Source: JBEIJQ01 sp040380145
Lineage (GTDB): Bacteria; Bacteroidota; Bacteroidia; Chitinophagales; Saprospiraceae
Assembly (NCBI GenBank): GCA_040380145.1
Contig: JBEIJQ010000008.1
Location: 1-38,614 of the forward strand
Length of the DNA stretch: 38,614 nucleotides
Reading direction: 5' to 3'
Shown here piece after piece: positions 1-7,071 of the stretch (position 1 is the stretch's first letter; each line of letters begins with the position of its first letter). The notes below the pieces were generated by a model. It did no database searches and was not told where the DNA came from. It saw only the letters and a list, made by a program, of their open reading frames with translations. The position numbers and the translations under genes are program-made.

Positions 1-74
1 CCAACAGGTTTTTCGCTCAGGCCCGCTAACAAAAGCCGCGCTGTCGGGATTTTCTCGAAGGCCGGCTGGGCCAT
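1..74 (-). CDS. 5' end of an unidentified protein, cut by the window edge
   Basis: The minus strand has an ATG at 74 that stays open to the edge (24 codons, beginning MAQPAFEKIPTARLLL). An AAGGA stretch lies about 8 bases before the ATG, a good ribosome binding site for a genome that rarely uses one. The gene would be fed by the regulatory-looking region at 75-318. Too little is present to assign a family. It could also be a chance reading frame; the ribosome binding site is the main support. Confidence 0.45.
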   Translation of the reverse strand, partial: MAQPAFEKIPTARLLLAGLSEKPV

Positions 75-83
75 AAGAATTCC

Positions 84-131
84 TTACAAGTCGATCTTCG
101 ATTTCTGAAGAGCTCGCCCGTATTTTTTCAT
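84..131 (-). CDS. possible 15-residue leader peptide
   Basis: A short minus-strand frame, ATG at 131 to TAA at 84, encodes MKKYGRALQKSKIDL and ends 9 bases before the start codon of the left-edge gene. Its stop codon abuts the AAGGA ribosome binding site of that gene, the arrangement expected of translational coupling. It is very basic. It has no recognised family and could easily be chance. Confidence 0.2.
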   Translation of the reverse strand: MKKYGRALQKSKIDL

Positions 132-158
132 CCCGTATTTCAGTTTGTTGCAGTCATT

Positions 159-185
159 AATTTCTAATGGCTTCGATTAGAAATT
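159..185. repeat. 10-bp perfect inverted repeat with 7-base loop
   Basis: AATTTCTAAT (159-168) and ATTAGAAATT (176-185) are exact reverse complements around the loop GGCTTCG. On the plus strand the right arm runs into TTTCC, so it resembles a weak, AT-rich intrinsic terminator. No plus-strand gene ends nearby, so an operator or a 5'-leader hairpin of the minus-strand left-edge gene is equally possible. Confidence 0.6.
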
Positions 186-207
186 TTTCCTAATGACAAT
201 TTTGGGG

Positions 208-232
208 TTTTTTGTGAAAATTTCACAAAAAA
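208..232. promoter_or_regulatory. 25-bp palindrome, CRP/FNR-like dyad, likely operator
   Basis: TTTTTTGTGAAA (208-219) and TTTCACAAAAAA (221-232) are perfect reverse complements around a single A at 220. The core TGTGA-N5-TCACA resembles a CRP/FNR-superfamily site, whose usual E. coli spacing is N6. It lies about 135 bases upstream of the left-edge minus-strand gene and downstream of the SCP2 gene. Protein binding is inferred; the symmetry is seen directly. Confidence 0.55.
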
Positions 233-318
233 ATAATCCCTGAGAAATGCAGCGACAATAACTCCGTTCAACAACGCGGTCGAAAGTACGGAACAGCACC
301 GAAACCTGAAAAGCCCCC

Positions 319-636
319 TCAAAACAACCCGAAGGGTTTGGCGTATTTCATCATTTCGCCGAGATCGCTGATCTTGAGGCGACCGGTGAAAACGGCCATT
401 TGGGCGCTGGCCTTGCCGGTCACGATGTCCACCAAAGTGGTATCAGAGGTGGTCACTACGCAGTTGGGCTTGTCTTTGAGTCCGTCCACCACACGGCATT
501 TGCCGTTTTTGATGCTGGCCGTGAACTCGCCGCCGCCTTCTCCGGAAACGACGAAGTGGAAAACGGCTTCCGCGTGCGGCAGCGCTTCCGGGTTGAACCG
601 CGAGGGCAGGGCATGGATATAGTCTCTTGCTTTCAT
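319..636 (-). CDS. SCP2 sterol/lipid-carrier domain protein
   Basis: A 105-residue protein made of a single SCP2-like domain. The family binds sterols, acyl chains or acyl-CoA in a hydrophobic cleft; bacterial stand-alone members have no assigned reaction. The usual pattern is visible: an FxV strand after the first helix, the strand pair around residues 38-48, a TTSDTTLVDIVTGK segment (about 62-75) and the closing helix SDLGEMMKYAKPFG. There is no signal peptide, so it should be cytoplasmic. It follows the carboxyltransferase gene on the same strand by 82 bases but has its own strong promoter, so it is probably transcribed alone. A link to acyl-CoA metabolism is suggested only by the neighbour. 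Confidence 0.85.
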   Translation of the reverse strand: MKARDYIHALPSRFNPEALPHAEAVFHFVVSGEGGGEFTASIKNGKCRVVDGLKDKPNCVVTTSDTTLVDIVTGKASAQMAVFTGRLKISDLGEMMKYAKPFGLF

Positions 637-718
637 GGTCCGTGTCTTTGGGACAAAAGTGGTTTGCTCTGCAAATTTACGGCAAACCGCCCCAAAGACA
701 ACCCGCGAAAGACCTGTA
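637..718. other. short gap between two minus-strand genes
   Basis: 82 bases between the carboxyltransferase stop and the SCP2 start. It holds only the SCP2 promoter. I see no terminator hairpin for the carboxyltransferase gene. Confidence 0.6.
672..701 (-). promoter_or_regulatory. promoter of the SCP2-domain gene
   Basis: On the minus strand TTG (701-699), a 19-base spacer and TAAATTTG (679-672) match the Bacteroidota sigma-factor pattern TTG-N19-TAnnTTTG exactly. The start codon is about 36 bases downstream. Confidence 0.75.
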
Positions 719-2344
719 TCAGACTTGAATGACCCCGGGATTGAATTTTTCCACCGTACCGTGGTCGGCCATTTCGATGCCGAGCGAGACCACGCGCCGC
801 GTTTCCAGGGGATCGATGATGGCGTCCACCCACAGCCGCGCGGCCGCGTAGTAGGCCTGGGTTTGTCCTTCGTAGCGTTGGGTGATTTGGGCGAGGAGTT
901 CCTGTTCGGCCTCGGCTCCGATCTCTTCTCCTTTGGCCTTGCGGGCCGACACCTGGATCTGGAGCACCACTTTGGCCGCTTGGGCCCCGCCCATCACGGC
1001 GATCTTGGCCGACGGCCAGGCGACGATGAGCCTCGGGTCATAAGCCTTGCCGCACATCGCGTAGTTGCCCGCCCCAAATGAATTGCCGATCACGACGCTG
1101 AACTTGGGCACGGTGGAATTGGAAACCGCGTTGACCATTTTGGCCCCGTCCTTGATGATGCCCCCATGCTCTGAGCGGGTGCCCACCATGAAGCCGGTCA
1201 CATCGTGGAAAAATACCAACGGGATGCGTTTTTGGTTGCAGTTCATGATGAACCTCGCCGCTTTGTCGGCCGAATCGCTGTAGATGACGCCGCCGAACTG
1301 CATTTCGCCCTTGGCGGACTTGACCACCAGGCGGTTGTTCATCACGATGCCCACGGCCCAACCGTCGATGCGGGCATACGCACAGACAATGGTCTTGCCG
1401 TACCCTTCTTTGTATTGGACGATGGAATCGGCGTCCACCACCCGTTCCAAGATCTCCAATGAATTGTAGGGTTTCACCGTGGTATCCGGATAGATGCCGT
1501 ACAGTTCGGACGGGTCTTTGGCCGGTGCCACGGGTTCGACGCGGTCGAATCCGGCCTTGTCGAAAGCCCCGAACTTGTCCACGAGCTTGCGGATAGTGGC
1601 CAGACAAGTGGCGTCGTCGGGCATCCGGTAATCGGTGACCCCTGAAATTTCGCTCTGGGTGCGCGCGCCGCCGAGGGATTCTTGGTCGGCGTCTTCGCCG
1701 ATGGCTGCTTTCACGAGATACGGGCCCGCCAAGAAGACCGAACCCGTACCGTCCACGATCAGGGCTTCGTCCGACATGATGGGGAGGTAGGCGCCGCCTG
1801 CCACGCAACTGCCCATGATGGCCGCGATCTGGGGGATACCCATACTCGACATCTTGGCGTTGTTGCGAAAAATACGGCCGAAGTGTTCCTTGTCGGGGAA
1901 GATCTCGTCCTGCATGGGCAGATAAACACCGGCGGAATCCACCAGATAAACTATCGGGAGACGGTTTTCCATGGCGATTTCCTGCGCACGGAGGTTTTTC
2001 TTGCCCGTGATCGGAAACCATGCCCCGGCCTTGACTGTCGCGTCGTTGGCAACGATCACGCACAGGCGTCTGCAGATGCGGCCGATCACGACCACCACGC
2101 CGCCGCTGGGGCAGCCGCCGTGTTCGGCGTACATTTCATGGCCGGCGAACGCTCCGATCTCCAGGGTTTCGCTGCCGGGATCTATGAGCGCTGCGATACG
2201 TTCCCGGGCCGTCATCTTTCCCTGGGCGTGCAGTTTGTCGATGTTTTTTTTCCCGCCGCCCTGGTAGATCTGCTGCAGGTAGCGTTTCAGATCGCCCACG
2301 CGGAGCTTGTTGGCATCTTCGTTTTTGTTGAAAGCGAGGTCCAT
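719..2344 (-). CDS. acyl-CoA carboxylase, carboxyltransferase (beta) subunit, methylcrotonyl-CoA type
   Basis: 541 residues. The subunit transfers the carboxyl group from carboxybiotin to an acyl-CoA. The N-terminal half has KMTARERI near residue 45 and the run DSAGVYLPMQDEIFPDKEHF followed by GSCVAGGAYLPIMSDE, typical of methylcrotonyl/geranyl-CoA carboxylase beta subunits rather than the propionyl type. The C-terminal half has FFHDVTGFMVG and GNSFGAGNYAMCGKAYDPR, the second crotonase-fold domain. The frame is open for 84 further codons upstream, but the ATG at 2344 (MDLAFNKN) fits the family length and the longer version would cover the intergenic region. A biotin carboxylase that could be its partner lies at 7072-8567, in a separate unit. 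The acyl substrate cannot be fixed from sequence alone. Confidence 0.92.
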   Translation of the reverse strand: MDLAFNKNEDANKLRVGDLKRYLQQIYQGGGKKNIDKLHAQGKMTARERIAALIDPGSETLEIGAFAGHEMYAEHGGCPSGGVVVVIGRICRRLCVIVANDATVKAGAWFPITGKKNLRAQEIAMENRLPIVYLVDSAGVYLPMQDEIFPDKEHFGRIFRNNAKMSSMGIPQIAAIMGSCVAGGAYLPIMSDEALIVDGTGSVFLAGPYLVKAAIGEDADQESLGGARTQSEISGVTDYRMPDDATCLATIRKLVDKFGAFDKAGFDRVEPVAPAKDPSELYGIYPDTTVKPYNSLEILERVVDADSIVQYKEGYGKTIVCAYARIDGWAVGIVMNNRLVVKSAKGEMQFGGVIYSDSADKAARFIMNCNQKRIPLVFFHDVTGFMVGTRSEHGGIIKDGAKMVNAVSNSTVPKFSVVIGNSFGAGNYAMCGKAYDPRLIVAWPSAKIAVMGGAQAAKVVLQIQVSARKAKGEEIGAEAEQELLAQITQRYEGQTQAYYAAARLWVDAIIDPLETRRVVSLGIEMADHGTVEKFNPGVIQV

Positions 2345-2528
2345 GAGGGCGAAATTGGGACTTGGGAAAGCGCAGTGTTCGTGCACGGTGAGTTGACGGC
2401 ACAAGATAGGGAGAAATCGAAACAAAACCGTTGTGCGGGCTGCGTTTTGAGGTGGGTTTCCCAAGAAAGCGCGACGCAATCGTCCAATGGCATCGATCTC
2501 GTCAAAAAAATACGACTCGGCACTGATT

Positions 2529-2558
2529 TTTGGCCCATCGGGCGTATATTTGGCCCAT
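2529..2558. repeat. two direct repeats of TTTGGCCCAT, 20-bp period
   Basis: TTTGGCCCAT occurs at 2529-2538 and again at 2549-2558, with start points exactly 20 bases apart, about two helical turns. The second copy overlaps the -7 element of the arginine decarboxylase promoter. This is a candidate binding site for a regulator that contacts one face of the DNA twice. Confidence 0.55.
2545..2552 (+). promoter_or_regulatory. -7 promoter element of the arginine decarboxylase gene
   Basis: TATATTTG matches TAnnTTTG. The start codon follows 54 bases downstream. No TTG is seen at the usual upstream distance, so the promoter may depend on an activator; the direct repeats around it make that attractive (inference). 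Confidence 0.6.
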
Positions 2559-2606
2559 TGAAAGACACGGCAGAAGATTTGTTCACCCCCAACCATCCAA
2601 CCGGCA

Positions 2607-4001
2607 TTGAACCTTCGTTATTTTGATCTGATCGATCAAACCTACGACTTTCCTCAAGAAGGTTTTAGCGTCGAAAACGACTATCTGTATTTCAACGGAG
2701 TTCCTTTGAAGGAAATGATAGACCGTTTCGGGACGCCTTTCAAAATGACCTATCTGCCCAAGATAGGCTCCCAGATCAAAAAAGCGCAGAGTCTCTTCGA
2801 GCAGGCCTTTGGCCAGTACGGTTATCGCGCTCGGTATGTCTACACTTACTGTACCAAAAGTTCCCATTTTGCCCATGTGCTCCATGAAGTGCTCCGGGCG
2901 GGAGCTCATTTGGAACTGTCTTCGGCTTTCGATACGGAGATCGTGATGCGTCTGTGGGACAAAGGACTTCTGTCAAAGGAAACAACCGTCCTTTGCAACG
3001 GTTACAAAACGAAAGCATATTTGGCCGGCATCCAACGCCTTCTGCAAGAGGGTTTTGTGAATGTGGTACCCATTTTGGACACCACCGAAGAGCTGGACGC
3101 TTATCTGGCCATCGATGTGCCGACCATCAATATCGGTATCCGCATGGCCACCGAAGAGGAGCCCGATTTCGACCTTTACACCTCCCGTTTCGGGATCAAG
3201 CAGCAGCACATCGGCAGTTTTTTCCGGGAAAGGATACAGCCCAATCCCAAGCTCCGTTTGGTGATGCTTCATTTTTTCATCTATACGGGCATCAAAGACA
3301 ACATCTACTACTGGACCGAGCTCAACAAGGCCATCAACCTGTACGCCCACCTCAAGCAACAGTGTCCCGACCTGCACGCCCTCAACTTGGGCGGCGGTAT
3401 GCCCATCCGCAACTCGCTCTCGTTCGAATACGACTATGAGTACATGATCGGCGAAGTGGTGCGGCAGATCAAAGAGGTGTGCACCAAAAATGAAATCCCC
3501 GAACCGGACCTCTACACTGAATTCGGTTCCTTCACGGTTGGGGAAAGCGGTGCTGCCGTTTATCAGGTGCTCGGAGAAAAAAGGCAGAACGACCGGGAAA
3601 TCTGGTATCTGATCAACAATTCCCTCATCACGACCCTGCCCGATACCTGGGGCCTGCAAAAAAAATTCATTCTGCTGGCGGTCAACAAATGGAACCGTGA
3701 ATACCAGCGGGTTATCTTGGGAGGGCTGACCTGCGACAACGACGACTACTATTCCACGGAGGCCAATTCCGGAAGGGTACACCTCCCACGGATCGAACGG
3801 TACGAGGAACCTCTTTATATTGGTTTTTTCCATACCGGAGCCTATCAGGAAAGTTTGGGCGGATTCGGCGGCATCCAGCATTGCCTGATCCCTTCGCCCA
3901 AGCACATACTGGTTGATCGGGACGAAGAGGGGAATTTCACCTACGAGGTCTTTGCCGAAGAACAGCAGCCGGAAGGGGTCATGCAGACCCTGGGTTATTG
4001 A
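2607..4001 (+). CDS. speA: arginine decarboxylase, fold-III PLP enzyme
   Basis: 464 residues. Converts arginine to agmatine, the first step of the agmatine route to polyamines; cytoplasmic. It belongs to the alanine-racemase-fold group of PLP decarboxylases in the short form common in Bacteroidota. The PLP lysine should be K84 in YCTKSSHF. A glycine-rich phosphate loop NLGGGMP (about 260) and the TEFGSFTVGESGA stretch (about 305) follow. The start is a TTG: no ATG lies between the upstream in-frame stop and residue 37, and the N-terminal DLIDQTYDFPQEGF motif is family-typical and must be included. The gene diverges from the carboxyltransferase gene and has its own promoter. The substrate could be another basic amino acid, but this subfamily is normally called arginine decarboxylase. 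Confidence 0.85.
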   Translation: MNLRYFDLIDQTYDFPQEGFSVENDYLYFNGVPLKEMIDRFGTPFKMTYLPKIGSQIKKAQSLFEQAFGQYGYRARYVYTYCTKSSHFAHVLHEVLRAGAHLELSSAFDTEIVMRLWDKGLLSKETTVLCNGYKTKAYLAGIQRLLQEGFVNVVPILDTTEELDAYLAIDVPTINIGIRMATEEEPDFDLYTSRFGIKQQHIGSFFRERIQPNPKLRLVMLHFFIYTGIKDNIYYWTELNKAINLYAHLKQQCPDLHALNLGGGMPIRNSLSFEYDYEYMIGEVVRQIKEVCTKNEIPEPDLYTEFGSFTVGESGAAVYQVLGEKRQNDREIWYLINNSLITTLPDTWGLQKKFILLAVNKWNREYQRVILGGLTCDNDDYYSTEANSGRVHLPRIERYEEPLYIGFFHTGAYQESLGGFGGIQHCLIPSPKHILVDRDEEGNFTYEVFAEEQQPEGVMQTLGY

Positions 4002-4072
4002 TCGTCCGAGTTCCCTCGTGTCGATCACCGATATCGCCGTTGTTCGGGTGAGGTCGTTTTAGCCTTTCGGAA

Positions 4073-4094
4073 ATAACTTTTGCTGAAAAGTTAT
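4073..4094. terminator. hairpin between convergent genes
   Basis: ATAACTTTT and AAAAGTTAT form a perfect 9-bp stem with loop GCTG, 72 bases after the arginine decarboxylase stop and 49 bases after the end of the convergent secreted-protein gene. It is AT-rich and lacks an immediate T-run, so function as a (bidirectional) terminator is only plausible. Confidence 0.4.
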
Positions 4095-4142
4095 CGGAAA
4101 AATTTTCTTGAATTGCGGAAACCTGCTCTAGGAACGTCGCTA

Positions 4143-4580
4143 TCAGACTTTCTTGGCCTTTTTTTCCAAATAAAAAGAGCCCGGTATGCATTCTCCAAAT
4201 GATGCCTTGCCGCGATAAGTCCCTATGATGATGTACTTGTCGCCATCGGTGGCGATCTTGCCGGTTCCTTTCAGTAGGCACCACTCTGCGTTGTATTCCG
4301 GTATGGAAGGATCTCCCAAGTATTCGATTTCTTCGAAGACGAGCCGATCGCCCTTGACTTTACCGATGAATTTCATCTTGATGGAGACATCTTTGACCGA
4401 GCAGTAAGAAGTGCCCATGACCCGATCTCCTTTTTGGACGATATCGAGTTCCCAAGTGTATTTTTCGAACAGTCCGCCGGGATTTTGCAACTGGTAGCCC
4501 ACCCATTTGCCGGATAGGTCTTGCGCCGTCAACGACAGGGCGAACGAGGCCCAAAAGAGAATGGTCCAGAAAAATTTCAC
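4143..4580 (-). CDS. small secreted protein, unknown function
   Basis: 145 residues with a clear signal peptide (hydrophobic residues 3-17, cleavage probably after SLTAQ at about 20). The mature part is strand-rich: a DLSGKWVGYQL opening, alternating hydrophobic strands, paired Cys residues and a basic KKAKKV tail. The DLSGxWxG opening followed by strands is reminiscent of small lipocalin/FABP-like barrels, but I cannot assign a family. The start is a GTG (4580) with no nearby in-frame ATG. It lies downstream of the coiled-coil/winged-helix gene, from which it is separated by a terminator-like hairpin, so it is probably transcribed separately. Confidence 0.75.
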   Translation of the reverse strand: MKFFWTILFWASFALSLTAQDLSGKWVGYQLQNPGGLFEKYTWELDIVQKGDRVMGTSYCSVKDVSIKMKFIGKVKGDRLVFEEIEYLGDPSIPEYNAEWCLLKGTGKIATDGDKYIIIGTYRGKASFGECIPGSFYLEKKAKKV

Positions 4581-4596
4581 GGAAAAGTTCGATATA

Positions 4597-4643
4597 AAAG
4601 GCGGCCACGGCCGAGCAGACGATGCAATGGGCCGGCCGTGGCC
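4597..4643 (-). terminator. intrinsic terminator of the coiled-coil/winged-helix gene
   Basis: An 11-bp GC-rich stem (GGCCACGGCCG at 4603-4613 with its complement at 4633-4643, 19-base loop). Read on the minus strand it is followed after two bases by TTTTATAT. It begins 14 bases after the stop codon at 4658. Confidence 0.65.
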
Positions 4644-4657
4644 ACCGAACAGGATGT

Positions 4658-5389
4658 TCAGGCTCCGAGCGCGGAAATTTGTTTGATGCCCGCTTCCGAA
4701 ACCCGGTATTTCATTCCTCGGGCTTTTCCTTCGGTATCGACCCAGCCCAGCTCGCGCAGGCGGCGCATGTTGGTGCCGAAAGTCTGTTGGGACACTTTGG
4801 GAAATGCTTCCTGAAGTTTTTCTCCGCTGCAGGCGCCGTTTTCGACGAGGTAAGCGACTGTTGCGGCCAAATTTTGAGCCACTGCCTTGCGGGCTCCTTT
4901 GCCCATTTCGGCGAGCAGGTGTTCGGCGATCGCTTCAACGGTCACCTCGACGGATTTCGCGGCCGCACGGGGCTTTCGGGCCGACTTGCGCACCTGTCCG
5001 TCGGCTTGTTCGGACATTTCCGAGACGGATTCGTCCTCTTCCTCTTTTTCTACGGCTTGTGGGGCGGGTTGTCCGGCTTTTTCGGACTTGGTTCCGGCCA
5101 CGAGATAGCGCCCGAAGGTGCCGTGCAGGATATCGAAGGAACGCTTCAGGTTCTTGGTCGAAGCGATGAGGTCCTCGGTCAGCTTGTGCACAGCGCTCTC
5201 CAGGCCGATGGAAAGTTCGAAATTGCCGTCCATGGCGTCGCGATGGGCGATGCAGGCCGAGGTGATCTCAGAATAGATACGTTGTTTTTCCCGGAGCAAG
5301 GTTTGCTCTTGCGCCATGATTTCGGCATAACCGGCGAGGGAAGATCTTAGGACGGCTTCCAAACGGCCGTCGTTGTTGGACTTGGACAT
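4658..5389 (-). CDS. coiled-coil protein with C-terminal winged-helix-like domain, unknown function
   Basis: 243 residues. Residues 1-95 are helical and charged, consistent with a coiled coil (SLAGYAEIMAQEQTLLREKQ and onward). Residues about 105-145 are a low-complexity acidic then Lys/Arg/Ala-rich linker. Residues about 148-243 look like a winged helix: a helix AVAQNLAATVAYLVENG, a turn GEKLQEAFP, a recognition-like helix QQTFGTNMRRLRELGWV, and a wing ending in YRVSEAGIKQI. DNA binding is inferred from this pattern. The ATG at 5389 is preferred; the longer open frame upstream runs through prfB. It lies 50 bases downstream of prfB on the same strand and could be co-transcribed with yajC-prfB. 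Confidence 0.7.
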   Translation of the reverse strand: MSKSNNDGRLEAVLRSSLAGYAEIMAQEQTLLREKQRIYSEITSACIAHRDAMDGNFELSIGLESAVHKLTEDLIASTKNLKRSFDILHGTFGRYLVAGTKSEKAGQPAPQAVEKEEEDESVSEMSEQADGQVRKSARKPRAAAKSVEVTVEAIAEHLLAEMGKGARKAVAQNLAATVAYLVENGACSGEKLQEAFPKVSQQTFGTNMRRLRELGWVDTEGKARGMKYRVSEAGIKQISALGA

Positions 5390-5439
5390 GGTATTGGATT
5401 GGTTTTGAAGATGAATATAAATGATAAAAAAATAGGCTT

Positions 5440-6547
5440 TCAATCCTCCCCGTCGGCCACTACGGAGCCCATGCTTTGGGCCATCAGGGTAGCTTTGAGG
5501 AAATCGTCTATGTCGCCGTCCAGCACCCTTTTCACATCGAAAACGGTATGTCCGGAGCGATGGTCTTTGATGCGTTTGTCGTCGAGCACGTAACTGCGGA
5601 TCTGGGAACCCCATTCGATTTTCAGTTTGGAGTCCTCGATCTTGGCTTTTTCCGCCTGGCGTTTTTCGAGTTCCAGTTTGAAAAGTTCGGATCGCAGCAT
5701 CTGCATGGCCTTTTCTCGGTTCTGGTGCTGGGAGCGTTCTTCTTGGCATTCCACCACCACGCCGGTCGGCAAGTGTCTGACGCGCACGGCCGATTCCGTC
5801 CGGTTGACGTGCTGTCCACCGGCGCCGCTGGCCCGGAACGTGTCCCATTCCAGATCGGCGGTGGAAATGTTGACTTCTATGGAGTCGTCCACCATGGGAT
5901 ACACGAAGACGGAAACGAAGGATGTCTGTCTTTTGCCCTGCGCGTTGAAGGGGCTGGGGCGCACCAGGCGGTGCACGCCGTTTTCGCCCTTCAAAAGCCC
6001 ATAGGAATACTCACCGTCTATTTCCAAAGTTGCCGATTTGATGCCGGCCGCGTCGCCGTCCACCTTGTTGAGTTCGCGCACCTTGAAACCTTGACGTTCG
6101 GCGTACAAAACATACATCCGCATCAACATGGAGGCCCAGTCGCAACTTTCCGTGCCGCCGGCGCCGGCGTTGATTTTGAGCATGCAGCCCAAGCGGTCTT
6201 CCTCTCCGTTAAGGGTAGAGACCCACTCGAGGTCTTCCAATAGGGCCAGTGCCTTTTGGTAGGCTTCTTCCACTTCTTCTGGCGTGGTTTCGCCGATGTC
6301 GGCAAATTCCGACAGCACCTCCACTTCCCCCAGGGATGCGGAAACCGCATCGTACCGTTTGATCCATTGGCGTTCGGCGCGGATAGCCTTCATGATGGAT
6401 TCAGCCCGTTCGGGATCGGACCAGAATTGGGGGTCGAAAGTATGCTTTTCTTGTTCTTCGACGCGGATAATACGGTTATCGACGTCAAAGATACCTCCTC
6501 AGCACATCCAATCTGGCCTGCACGTCTTTCATTTGCTCGCTGGTCAT
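5440..6547 (-). CDS. prfB: peptide chain release factor 2, with programmed +1 frameshift
   Basis: RF2 recognises UGA and UAA stop codons and triggers peptide release. The gene is in two frames. ATG at 6547 gives 20 codons ending in CTT, then an in-frame TGA (6487-6485); skipping one base (6487) joins GAC to the second frame, which runs to TGA at 5440. The product is 368 residues, normal for RF2. The recoding signal AGGAGG-TAT-CTT-TGA-C has an internal Shine-Dalgarno sequence just before the slippery CTT and TGA, as in the classic prfB site. SPF (about 198-200, stop-codon recognition) and GGQ (about 243-245, hydrolysis) are both present. This is autoregulation: low RF2 lets the ribosome pause at UGA and shift. 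It sits 17 bases after yajC. The coordinates span both frames. Confidence 0.97.
6484..6499 (-). promoter_or_regulatory. prfB +1 recoding site
   Basis: On the minus strand AGGAGG, three spacer bases, CTT, then TGAC. The purine-rich stretch pairs with the 16S rRNA 3' end and pushes the ribosome forward one base on the slow UGA stop. The site is intact, so RF2 autoregulation is predicted. Confidence 0.95.
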
Positions 6548-6564
6548 AGGAAAAATTTTGTTTG

Positions 6565-6894
6565 TTAGGAATTGGTTTTGTTGGCAGTAGCCGCAGCGCT
6601 CATTTCTTGCGAAATGGACTCCCTTTGAAAGGTCATTTTGACGTTGGCTCCCTTTTCGGGCACCAAGGTCACGGTGGTATCGGTCACCTCCACTACAAAG
6701 CCGTGCAGGCCGCCGACAGTCACCACTTGATCGCCGCGTTTGATGGATTGCACAAATTCCTTGTGCTTTTGACGCTGGGTCTGTTGGGGGCGGATCATGA
6801 AAAAATACACCACCAACAACATGGCCCCGATGAACACCAAGTTCAACCAAGGGCTTGGCCCCGCAGCAGGGGCTTGCCATAACAACATTTCCAT
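6565..6894 (-). CDS. yajC: preprotein translocase subunit YajC
   Basis: 109 residues, the usual size. YajC is the small inner-membrane partner of SecDF in the Sec translocon. One membrane helix (about 17-34, LNLVFIGAMLLVVYFFMIRP) is followed by the family signature RPQQTQRQKHKEF, then a small strand-rich domain with GDQVVTVGGLHG and a disordered Ala/Asn-rich tail. The start at 6894 fits the family and lies 46 bases below a good -7 element. It is followed after 17 bases by prfB, so the two probably form one transcript. secD/secF are not adjacent here. Confidence 0.95.
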   Translation of the reverse strand: MEMLLWQAPAAGPSPWLNLVFIGAMLLVVYFFMIRPQQTQRQKHKEFVQSIKRGDQVVTVGGLHGFVVEVTDTTVTLVPEKGANVKMTFQRESISQEMSAAATANKTNS

Positions 6895-6939
6895 GTAGGA
6901 TTATGAGATTGAAACGTGAAAAACATTTTATTTATTCCG

Positions 6940-6947
6940 CAAAGATA
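6940..6947 (-). promoter_or_regulatory. -7 promoter element of yajC-prfB
   Basis: TATCTTTG on the minus strand matches TAnnTTTG and continues into GCGG. A TTG lies 16 bases further upstream. The expected leader is about 40 bases. Confidence 0.6.
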
Positions 6948-7071
6948 TAGATAAAATCCGTTTCAATGTTTTTGGGAGCAAAAAAAATCAGCTGACACGC
7001 TTTTTTTGTCGATTTGGGGTATTTTTTTAAAGAAAATTATTGTTTAAAAAGAGGCGCGAGAAGGAAAACCT

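Noticed and set aside
2345..2596. 84-codon N-terminal extension of the carboxyltransferase
   Set aside because: It has no family counterpart and runs into the divergent speA promoter; ATG 2344 fits the family length.
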